A stretch of 17,247 nt of DNA. Origin: Acidobacteriaceae bacterium. GTDB taxonomy: Bacteria; Acidobacteriota; Terriglobia; Terriglobales; Acidobacteriaceae. Positions 10,954-16,513 of the stretch are shown in pieces. Location: the NCBI GenBank assembly GCA_003133425.1, contig PKXI01000339.1, forward strand, positions 3,698 to 20,944. The letters run 5' to 3'. The position numbers and the translations under genes were made by a program. Position 1 is the first letter of the stretch; every line of letters begins with the position of its first letter. The notes under the pieces are model-generated. The model had not been told where the DNA came from. It searched no databases and saw only the letters and a list, made by a program, of their open reading frames with translations.

Positions 10954-10970
10954 GCTAGATTGATTCTAGC
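10954..10970. repeat. inverted repeat abutting the dnaE start codon
   Basis: GCTAGA (10954-10959) and TCTAGC (10965-10970) form perfect 6-bp arms around TTGAT, one base from the dnaE ATG. It occupies the place where a ribosome site would be and overlaps the candidate -10 box. It could be an operator or an mRNA 5' hairpin. Confidence 0.5.
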
Positions 10971-10990
10971 GGCGGGGTGTCCTCGGTGAA
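10963..10990 (-). promoter_or_regulatory. candidate near-leaderless dnaE promoter
   Basis: On the minus strand TTCACC (10985-10990) and TAGAAT (10963-10968) lie 16 bp apart. They match the -35 consensus at 4/6 and the -10 consensus at 5/6. Transcription would begin about 3-4 nt before the ATG at 10952. That agrees with the absence of a Shine-Dalgarno there. Confidence 0.4.
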
Positions 10991-11068
10991 CTACCGGGAA
11001 GGCAGTTGAAATCCCGGACGGCTGAGGAAAAGCTGGTGGGCATTGTGGGGCGGGCCGCAAATCCTTTC

Positions 11069-11179
11069 TTACGGTTTCCAATTCGGGCTGATCAGGGCTT
11101 TCAGGTTATCATCGGTTGCCCAGGGGGCGGCGTTGCGATATTTCTTCAGCCAATAAAGCCCGTGTCCACCATGCGGCGC
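11069..11179 (-). pseudogene. possible decayed C-terminal coding fragment
   Basis: Minus-strand codons between an in-frame TAA at 11180-11182 and a TAA at 11069-11071 read HGGHGLYWLKKYRNAAPW followed by ATDDNLKALISPNWKP. The composition looks like a real protein C-terminus, but there is no start codon, ribosome site or upstream coding continuation. I cannot assign a family. It may equally be chance or part of an intergenic repeat. Confidence 0.2.
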
Positions 11180-11187
11180 TTAAGGCA

Positions 11188-11207
11188 CCCTTCGACTCTG
11201 CTCAGGG
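11188..11207. repeat. CCCTGAGC...GTCGAAGGG-type intergenic repeat
   Basis: On the minus strand this 20-mer reads CCCTGAGC-AGA-GTCGAAGGG. It is an imperfect hairpin with CCCT/AGGG ends and tandem G-A mismatches inside. Near-identical 20-mers recur between genes in many unrelated bacterial genomes, by general knowledge. Only one copy is in this window. Confidence 0.6.
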
Positions 11208-11424
11208 CAGGCTTTGAAGTCGTGGCCTGACACTTCTTGCTGTCCTGAAGGCGTTTTTCAGCGAGGCTTCATCCGCGATGATTTTGCGGGACTTATGGCG
11301 TGGCGGCCGGAAGGTCCGCGGGTAAGCCCTTTCAAAGCCGGCGGGTAATGGTCTTTCATCGGGTTTTTCGATGATTTGTGCTGAACTTGCTGTTGTGTAT
11401 AGCTGCTCCCCGTGCGGTTCTCTC

Positions 11425-11454
11425 CTGTCACTTAAGGTCGCCGATTGGTATACT
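11425..11454 (+). promoter_or_regulatory. candidate extended -10 promoter for ispH, leaderless mRNA
   Basis: CTGTCA (11425-11430), an 18-bp spacer and TATACT (11449-11454), preceded by TGG as in extended -10 promoters. The start point predicted 6-8 nt downstream falls at about 11460-11462, coinciding with the GTG start codon of ispH. No Shine-Dalgarno is visible before that codon. Confidence 0.5.
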
Positions 11455-11461
11455 GGACGAT

Positions 11462-12490
11462 GTGACCACAACTGTCCTCGAATCCACCCCAAACGGTAAT
11501 ACCGCCGGGACTTCCCCCAGCCAGAAGAGGGTTTTGTTGCTCAAGCCGAGAGGCTTTTGCGCCGGAGTGGTACGCGCGATCGACATCGTCAAGATCGCAT
11601 TGGATACCTTTGGCGCGCCCATTTACGTGCGCCGCGAGATTGTCCATAACAGCTATGTTGTTAAAGAGTTAGCTGACAAGGGCGCGATCTTTGTCCACGA
11701 GATCGACGACGTGCCGGATGGGCAGCGCGTGATCTATAGCGCCCACGGAGTTTCGCCTGCCGTTCGCGAAGTGAGCAAGGGGCGGAACCTGAAGGTGATT
11801 GACGCGACTTGCCCGCTGGTGACCAAGGTCCACATTGAGGCGGTGAAGTTTGCCAAGCAGGGCTATTCGCTGGTGCTGATTGGGCACCGCGACCACGATG
11901 AGATTGAGGGCACACTGGGTGAAGCGCCCGAGGTGACCCAGGTGGTGTCGAATGTGGCTGAAGTCGACTTGCTTGAAGTTCCTGACCCGAACCGAGTGGC
12001 CTATCTGACGCAGACCACCCTTTCGCTCGATGAGGCGCGGGACATCATTCACGCGTTGAAGATCAAGTTTCCGAATATCGTTGGGCCTCACTCGCAGGAC
12101 ATTTGCTACGCCACAGAGAATCGGCAGGTGGCGGTGCGCAACGTGGCTCACAATGCCGGGCTGGTGCTGGTGGTGGGCTCGACGAACAGTTCCAACTCCA
12201 ACCGGTTGGTTGAGGTGTCGCGAAACCTGGGGACGATTGGGTACCTGATTGACAACTCGCAGGCCATCGATCCGGCGTGGCTTGTCGGCGTGGATACTGT
12301 TGCGGTGACGGCAGGCGCATCGGCTCCCGAAGTGCTGGTTGAGGACGTGGTTAATTATTTGCGTCAAAACGGCTTCGCAAACGTCGAAGAAGTAGAAGTA
12401 ATGCCTGAAAATGTGCGCTTTGGCCTGCCTCCAGAGATTATTCAGGCAATTGGCAGTGCGGGCGGGCAAGAGCCTGTTCCCGTGCGGTGA
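11462..12490 (+). CDS. ispH: 4-hydroxy-3-methylbut-2-enyl diphosphate reductase
   Basis: Last enzyme of the non-mevalonate (MEP) pathway, reducing HMBPP to IPP and DMAPP with a [4Fe-4S] cluster. The three cluster cysteines are Cys33 (PRGFCAGVV), Cys117 (DATCPLV) and Cys215 (DICYATEN), spaced as in known IspH. Also present are the substrate-site stretches REIVHN, SAHGVSP, GHRDHDEIEGTLGE (with the family histidine and glutamate), TQTTLS and GSTNSSNSNRL. The predicted length is 342 residues, with about 20 extra polar residues before the core that starts at KRVLLLKPRGFC. I chose GTG 11462 because a good extended -10 promoter lies just upstream. An alternative GTG at 11378 would precede that promoter and has no ribosome site. 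The gene heads the hopanoid-related run, supplying C5 units for squalene, but a 231-bp gap with repeat copy C separates it from shc. Confidence 0.96.
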   Translation: MTTTVLESTPNGNTAGTSPSQKRVLLLKPRGFCAGVVRAIDIVKIALDTFGAPIYVRREIVHNSYVVKELADKGAIFVHEIDDVPDGQRVIYSAHGVSPAVREVSKGRNLKVIDATCPLVTKVHIEAVKFAKQGYSLVLIGHRDHDEIEGTLGEAPEVTQVVSNVAEVDLLEVPDPNRVAYLTQTTLSLDEARDIIHALKIKFPNIVGPHSQDICYATENRQVAVRNVAHNAGLVLVVGSTNSSNSNRLVEVSRNLGTIGYLIDNSQAIDPAWLVGVDTVAVTAGASAPEVLVEDVVNYLRQNGFANVEEVEVMPENVRFGLPPEIIQAIGSAGGQEPVPVR

Positions 12491-12553
12491 CAGGGGCTGG
12501 CGAGATCCTGTTCGCTTCGCATTCTGAAACTGAACAGCAGGTGAGTTTGAGGG

Positions 12554-12655
12554 AGCATTCCCTCCGGGGATAAATGGGTGGGTTAAAACCCACCCTACCA
12601 GCCCGGGTTCATTTTGCAGGGATTATGTACGGGCTGAAGCCCGTACCCTTCAAGA
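12554..12655. repeat. interspersed palindromic repeat, copy C with two hairpins
   Basis: The head CATTCCCTCCGGGGATAAA is a diverged version of the copy A/B head. Hairpin 1 (12576-12595) has stem GGGTGGGTT, centre AA and stem AACCCACCC. Hairpin 2 (12627-12646) has stem GTACGGGCT, centre GA and stem AGCCCGTAC. The tail is CCCTTCAAGA. Both hairpins have perfect 9-bp arms. The element fills about half of the gap between ispH and shc and could terminate ispH transcripts or reduce read-through into shc. Confidence 0.75.
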
Positions 12656-12721
12656 CTGGCCCACTACCTACAAGAGGTAGCGATTTTTGTTTTCTGAAGG
12701 AACTGAGGCGTTTTGAACCGC

Positions 12722-14731
12722 ATGAGTCTAAAGCAGGCGAAACAATCCGCGGCGCCAAGGTTTGGAAGGCTCGATGCGGACCTGGCAGACGTGGAGTCGG
12801 CAGTTGTTCGCTCGCGGGACTTTCTTTTTTCTCAGCAGCATCCCGATGGCTATTGGTGCGGCGAGCTCGAGGCGGACTCGATGCTCGAGGCCGATTACAT
12901 TTATCTGCACACGCAACTGGAAAGCGGCGATCCCGAACGTCTGAAGCGCGCCTTCACCGAGATGATGCGCTACCAGAATGAGGATGGCAGTTGGAGCATC
13001 TATCCCGGCGGCCCGGGCAATGTTTCGCTTTCGGTGAAGTGCTACTTCTCAGCCAAACTCATGGGCATTGGCGCGGACGATCCGCGGTTGGCCAAGTGCC
13101 GTGAGTGGGTTTTGGCGCATGGCGGCGTGGTTGCGTGCAACACCTTCACCAAAATGTATCTCTGCGGGCTCGGCCAATACGACTACGACGCGGTGCCGGC
13201 TATTCCTCCGGAGATCGTACTTTTTCCCAACTGGTTTTACTTCAACATCTACGAGATTTCGGCGTGGTCGCGCTCGATTCTTGTTCCGCTGGCGATCATT
13301 TACGCGAAGAAGCCGTACAAGAAGATTCCGCCTGAGCAGGGGATTGATGAGTTGTTTGTGGGCGGCCGCGCGAACTCGATTCTGCGTTTGCGCCGGGACC
13401 GCAAGTCAATTTTCTCCTGGCGGAATTTCTTTATCGTGCTGGACAGGTTGATGCATTGGGCCGAGGCGGTTCATCTGCGCCCAGTGCGCACGTTAGCGCT
13501 GCGCAAGGCGGAGAAGTGGCTGCTGGAGCGGCTGGAGATGTCGGACGGATTGGGCGCCATTTATCCGGCCATGTTGAATGCGATTATTGCGCTGCGCTGC
13601 CTGGGGTACTCCGAGGACGATCCGCAGGTGATTCGCGCGCGCGATGAGTTTGAGAAGCTGGGCATTGAGCAGTCGCCTACCGCGGGGATGCCGGAGCCTA
13701 CATTCCGCATGCAGCCATGCGCATCGCCAGTCTGGGATACGGCGCAGGCAGTTTTTGTTTTGGGAGAGGCGGGCGTGCCGCGCAACGATCCGCGCCTGAT
13801 CAAGGCCGCCGACTGGATGCTCTCAAAAGAAGTTCGCCACAAAGGCGACTGGGCGGTTAAGGTTCCGGGGACAGAGCCCGGCGGATGGTACTTCGAGTTC
13901 AACAACGAGTTCTATCCCGACACGGATGACACCGCGCAGGTTCTGCTGGCGCTGAACAAGGTTGACAATCCCCGAGAGCGCTACCAGCACGAGGTGGCCG
14001 AGCGCGCCATTGAGTGGGAGTTTGCCATGCAGTGCCGCAACGGCGGGTGGGGCAGCTTCGACAAAGACAACACCAAGATGATCTTCCAGTACATCCCGTT
14101 TGCGGATCACAACGCGATGCTCGATCCGCCGACGGTGGACATTACGGGAAGAATTCTGGAGATGCTGGCCAACTACGGCTATACGCGCGACGACAAGCGT
14201 GTCGAGAAGGCGATCAAGTTCATTTTCAAAGAGCAGGAGCCGGATGGAAGCTGGTTCGGCCGCTGGGGCGTGAACTACATCTACGGCACATTCCTGGTGC
14301 TGCGCGGGCTGGAAGCTATCGGCGTCGATCATCTTGAGCCGCAGATTCAGCAAGCCGCGGAGTGGATACGCATGGTGCAGAATGCGGATGGCGGCTGGGG
14401 CGAAACCTGCGGAAGCTACGACGACCCGAATATGCGCGGCATTGGTCCCAGTACGCCATCGCAGACTGCATGGGCGATGCTGGGGTTGCTGGCCGCGGGC
14501 GACGATCGATCTGATTCAATTGCCAAGGGCGTTCGCTGGCTGCTTACGCGGCAAAAGCCAGACGGCAGTTGGGACGAATCGATGGGGGATGGACCAACGC
14601 GTCAGAACATCATTACCGGAACAGGATTCCCCAGAGTCTTCTACCTGTCGTATGACATGTATCGGCAATACTTCCCGCTACTGGCTTTGACCAGCTATCG
14701 GCGGGCCATGGAACGCAAAGACAGCTTCTAG
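12722..14731 (+). CDS. shc: squalene-hopene cyclase
   Basis: Membrane-bound class II triterpene cyclase of 669 residues that converts squalene to hopene/hopanol, the core hopanoid step (also called hpnF). The protonating acid motif is DTDD at residues 400-403 (FYPDTDDTAQ), the family DxDD. Several QW-type repeats are visible: HPDGYWCGE near the N-terminus, EDGSWSIYPGG, RNGGWGSFDKDN, PDGSWFGRWG, ADGGWGETCGSY and PDGSWDESMG near the C-terminus. Length and end (RQYFPLLALTSYRR) are typical, so it looks intact. The ATG at 12722 is chosen. A TTG at 12713 in the same frame is closer to GAGG (12705-12708) and cannot be excluded. hpnH follows after 79 nt on the same strand, so the two are probably co-transcribed. 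Confidence 0.97.
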   Translation: MSLKQAKQSAAPRFGRLDADLADVESAVVRSRDFLFSQQHPDGYWCGELEADSMLEADYIYLHTQLESGDPERLKRAFTEMMRYQNEDGSWSIYPGGPGNVSLSVKCYFSAKLMGIGADDPRLAKCREWVLAHGGVVACNTFTKMYLCGLGQYDYDAVPAIPPEIVLFPNWFYFNIYEISAWSRSILVPLAIIYAKKPYKKIPPEQGIDELFVGGRANSILRLRRDRKSIFSWRNFFIVLDRLMHWAEAVHLRPVRTLALRKAEKWLLERLEMSDGLGAIYPAMLNAIIALRCLGYSEDDPQVIRARDEFEKLGIEQSPTAGMPEPTFRMQPCASPVWDTAQAVFVLGEAGVPRNDPRLIKAADWMLSKEVRHKGDWAVKVPGTEPGGWYFEFNNEFYPDTDDTAQVLLALNKVDNPRERYQHEVAERAIEWEFAMQCRNGGWGSFDKDNTKMIFQYIPFADHNAMLDPPTVDITGRILEMLANYGYTRDDKRVEKAIKFIFKEQEPDGSWFGRWGVNYIYGTFLVLRGLEAIGVDHLEPQIQQAAEWIRMVQNADGGWGETCGSYDDPNMRGIGPSTPSQTAWAMLGLLAAGDDRSDSIAKGVRWLLTRQKPDGSWDESMGDGPTRQNIITGTGFPRVFYLSYDMYRQYFPLLALTSYRRAMERKDSF

Positions 14732-14758
14732 CTTTCAGCTTCTAGCCGCTAGCGGCTA
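14723..14758. repeat. direct repeat over the shc stop codon plus a 16-bp perfect palindrome
   Basis: AGCTTCTAGC occurs at 14723-14732 and again at 14737-14746, a 14-bp period. The first copy contains the shc stop codon (14729-14731). The second runs into TAGCCGCT|AGCGGCTA (14743-14758), a perfect 16-bp palindrome. Confidence 0.6.
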
Positions 14759-14777
14759 CGAATGGAATTTATGGAAT

Positions 14778-14799
14778 GCGCCGCAATCGGCGCTGGAGG
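14778..14799 (+). promoter_or_regulatory. GC hairpin abutting the hpnH ribosome site
   Basis: GCGCCG (14778-14783), loop CAAT and CGGCGC (14788-14793) form a perfect 6-bp stem ending one base before GGAGG (14795-14799), which precedes the hpnH ATG by 11 nt. Such a stem could affect ribosome access or protect the downstream transcript. The structure is seen; the role is inferred. Confidence 0.4.
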
Positions 14800-14810
14800 T
14801 TTACACCAAG

Positions 14811-15929
14811 ATGGCTGTTCCAATCTCACAGATGTGGACGGTTTCAACGTATGTCCTGAAGAAGAAGCTCACTGGCGTAAAGCGCTATCCCCTGGTGCTG
14901 ATGCTGGAGCCGCTCTTCCGCTGCAACCTGGCGTGCGCCGGCTGCGGCAAGGTGCAGTATCCGCCCCACATTCTTAAGAAGCAGCTGACCCCGGAGGAGT
15001 GCTTTGCCGCGGTGGATGAGTGCGGCGCGCCCATGGTCTCCCTTCCGGGCGGCGAGCCTTTGCTGCATCCGCAGATTGTGGAGATCGTCAACGGCCTCAT
15101 TGCGCGCAAGAAGTACATCTACCTGTGCACGAATGCCCTGGAACTCAAGCGGCGTTTGCCGGAGTTCACGCCGTCGAAGTACCTGACCTTCTCGGTTCAT
15201 CTCGATGGCGAACGCGAGCACCACGACTATTCTGTATGCCGCGAAGGCGGATATGACATTGCAATCGAGGGCATCAAGGAGGCTGTAAAACGTGGCTTCC
15301 GGGTGACGACTAACGCAACATTCTTTGATGGCACCGACCCAAACAGTGTGCGGCGGTTCTTTGATCAAGTGATGGGAATGGGTGTCGAGGGCATCGTGCT
15401 TTCGCCGGGCTATAGCTACGAGAAGGCGCCGGATCAGAGCCACTTCATGGGCCGCGCGCGCGTGCGGCGCCTTTTCCGCGCTATCCTCTCCAATCGCAAG
15501 CCGACCTGGAAGTTCAACATGTCGCCGCTGTTTTTGGAGTTTCTGATGGGCGACCGGAATTACGATTGCATTCCGTGGGGCATGCCTGCGTACAACATCT
15601 TCGGCTGGCAGAGGCCCTGCTACCTGCTGCAGGAAGGCTACGCCGACAGCTACAAGCAGTTGCTCGAAGAGACAAAGTGGGAAGATTACGGCGTTCCCAG
15701 CGGCAATCCCAAGTGCGCCAACTGCATGGTGAGTTGCGGGTATGAAGCACCGGCGGTGATTGACGGATTTGGGTCGCTGAAGGGATTTCTCGGCATGGTG
15801 CGCGGGACCTTCAGCAAGTATCCCGATCAGCACGCGCTGAATCTGCTCAACGAGCCTGCGCCGCATGGGCCTGCTCCGCTGGTCCAGATTGCGAGCCCGG
15901 ACCATGAACTTGAGGAGACCCGCGCATGA
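14811..15929 (+). CDS. hpnH: hopanoid biosynthesis radical SAM protein HpnH (adenosylhopane synthesis)
   Basis: Radical SAM enzyme of 372 residues. In studied bacteria HpnH joins the 5'-deoxyadenosyl group of SAM to diploptene, giving adenosylhopane, the first committed step to C35 extended hopanoids. The cluster motif CxxxCxxC is Cys38, Cys42 and Cys45 in FRCNLACAGCGK. SLPGGEPLLHP is the GGE SAM-binding motif, and FSVHLDGEREHHD and the C-terminal CANCMVSCGYEA are typical of HpnH. It follows shc by 79 nt. Its TGA stop overlaps the ATG of the next gene in an ATGA. HpnG, which acts next on adenosylhopane, is not in this window. The organism probably makes extended hopanoids (inference). Confidence 0.96.
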   Translation: MAVPISQMWTVSTYVLKKKLTGVKRYPLVLMLEPLFRCNLACAGCGKVQYPPHILKKQLTPEECFAAVDECGAPMVSLPGGEPLLHPQIVEIVNGLIARKKYIYLCTNALELKRRLPEFTPSKYLTFSVHLDGEREHHDYSVCREGGYDIAIEGIKEAVKRGFRVTTNATFFDGTDPNSVRRFFDQVMGMGVEGIVLSPGYSYEKAPDQSHFMGRARVRRLFRAILSNRKPTWKFNMSPLFLEFLMGDRNYDCIPWGMPAYNIFGWQRPCYLLQEGYADSYKQLLEETKWEDYGVPSGNPKCANCMVSCGYEAPAVIDGFGSLKGFLGMVRGTFSKYPDQHALNLLNEPAPHGPAPLVQIASPDHELEETRA

Positions 15930-16354
15930 CAGCAGAAGTTCTGAAGTATACCCGCGCGCAGGTGGAAGCGCTTGAACTCGCCCCGGGAACGGAGCGCGAG
16001 AATCTTGAGGGCTGGGTGCCCGAACTGGCCAGCGACGAAGACCTGCGCCAGGCTCTGGAAAAGGCGCTCGACTATCGTGGCGATGTGACGGTGACGCTCA
16101 AGAACGGCGAGCGGATTGAGGCATTCATCTTCAACCGGTCCACCGGCGCCACGCTGGCCGATTCGTGGATGCACTACTTTACTCCCACAGCTCCGGAAAA
16201 GCGGAAGCTGAGCTATGCCGAAATTGCTCGTCTGGAATTCAGCGGGAAGGATCGCGCCGCGGGCAAGCATTGGGAAGACTGGGTGAAGGCTTACAACGAG
16301 AAGAAGGCAGCCGGCGAGAAGAACATTGCGCTGCATCCGGAAAAGCTGGACTAG
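15926..16354 (+). CDS. small uncharacterised protein coupled to hpnH, possible small-beta-barrel fold
   Basis: Protein of 142 residues that I cannot assign to a named function. It starts inside the hpnH stop (ATGA overlap) and has a strong ribosome site, GAGGAG (15912-15917) at 8 nt, so it is very probably translated with hpnH. Residues 1-48 are charged and mostly helical. Residues 53-106 look like four or five beta strands: DVTVTLKNGERIEAFIFNR, then a hydrophobic WMHYFTP, then KRKLSYAEIARLEFSG. This resembles the turn pattern of Sm-like or other small barrels (strand, NG turn, strand). A basic/aromatic helix follows (GKHWEDWVKAYNEKKAAGEK). There is no signal peptide or membrane segment, so it is probably cytoplasmic. 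A role in hopanoid synthesis or its control is suggested only by position. Confidence 0.85.
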   Translation: MTAEVLKYTRAQVEALELAPGTERENLEGWVPELASDEDLRQALEKALDYRGDVTVTLKNGERIEAFIFNRSTGATLADSWMHYFTPTAPEKRKLSYAEIARLEFSGKDRAAGKHWEDWVKAYNEKKAAGEKNIALHPEKLD

Positions 16355-16513
16355 GGAAACGGGGCAGCGATCAAGAGTCAGTGATCCGCGGTCTGGGGTC
16401 AGCTTCCCGGTACCGACGGCTACCTGCGGCACGAAGAATGTGCCAATTCAAACAATCAATTAAATTGTGCGAAGTTCAGCGTAAACTGAACTCTGCTCCC
16501 TTGATCTGCGACT
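16355..16513. promoter_or_regulatory. hpnA upstream region with inverted repeat AGTTCA-N8-TGAACT
   Basis: This 159-bp gap holds a perfect inverted repeat: AGTTCA (16473-16478), 8 nt, TGAACT (16487-16492), centred about 31 nt before the hpnA ATG. An AT-rich stretch (16445-16467) precedes it. TAAACT (16482-16487) inside the repeat resembles a -10 box, but no good -35 is correctly spaced. It could be an operator or a small hairpin in the transcript. No Shine-Dalgarno is evident before hpnA. Confidence 0.4.

Larger units (their letters stand above)
10991..11424. other. intergenic region between dnaE and ispH
   Basis: The centre of a 509-bp divergent gap. No convincing gene was found. It holds the CCCTGAGC...GTCGAAGGG-type repeat (11188-11207) and, on the minus strand, a stop-bounded protein-like stretch of about 36 codons (11069-11179). 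No tRNA or riboswitch structure was recognised. Open frames crossing it have unconvincing compositions and no ribosome sites. Confidence 0.5.

Noticed and set aside
10953..11081. Longer DnaE start adding 43 residues
   Set aside because: The added segment is unlike DnaE N-termini, whereas the sequence from 10952 (MAEFTHLHLHTEYS) is canonical.
11378..11461. Longer IspH start (GTG 11378) adding 28 residues
   Set aside because: No Shine-Dalgarno, the extension is unlike the family, and a good promoter lies downstream of it; GTG 11462 is preferred.
10953..11461. Search for tRNA, riboswitch or other RNA gene in the longest gap
   Set aside because: No cloverleaf, T-loop consensus or known riboswitch core could be recognised by eye; a covariance-model scan would be decisive.
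11202..11492. 96-codon minus-strand frame in the dnaE-ispH gap
   Set aside because: It crosses the ispH promoter and start, has Arg/Pro-rich composition and no ribosome site.
12574..12981. 135-codon frame starting inside repeat copy C and overlapping the start of shc
   Set aside because: It begins in the palindromic repeat and runs out of frame through shc; the product has shadow-like Arg/Ser composition.
14762..14977. Upstream ATGs (14762, 14771) as alternative hpnH starts or a leader peptide
   Set aside because: Neither is in frame with hpnH and neither has a ribosome site; the 71-codon frame is a shadow overlapping hpnH.
14844..15905. 353-codon minus-strand open frame opposite hpnH
   Set aside because: It is the antisense shadow of hpnH, whose radical SAM motifs are intact; the opposite-strand product has no recognisable domain, and long antisense frames are common in GC-rich genes.
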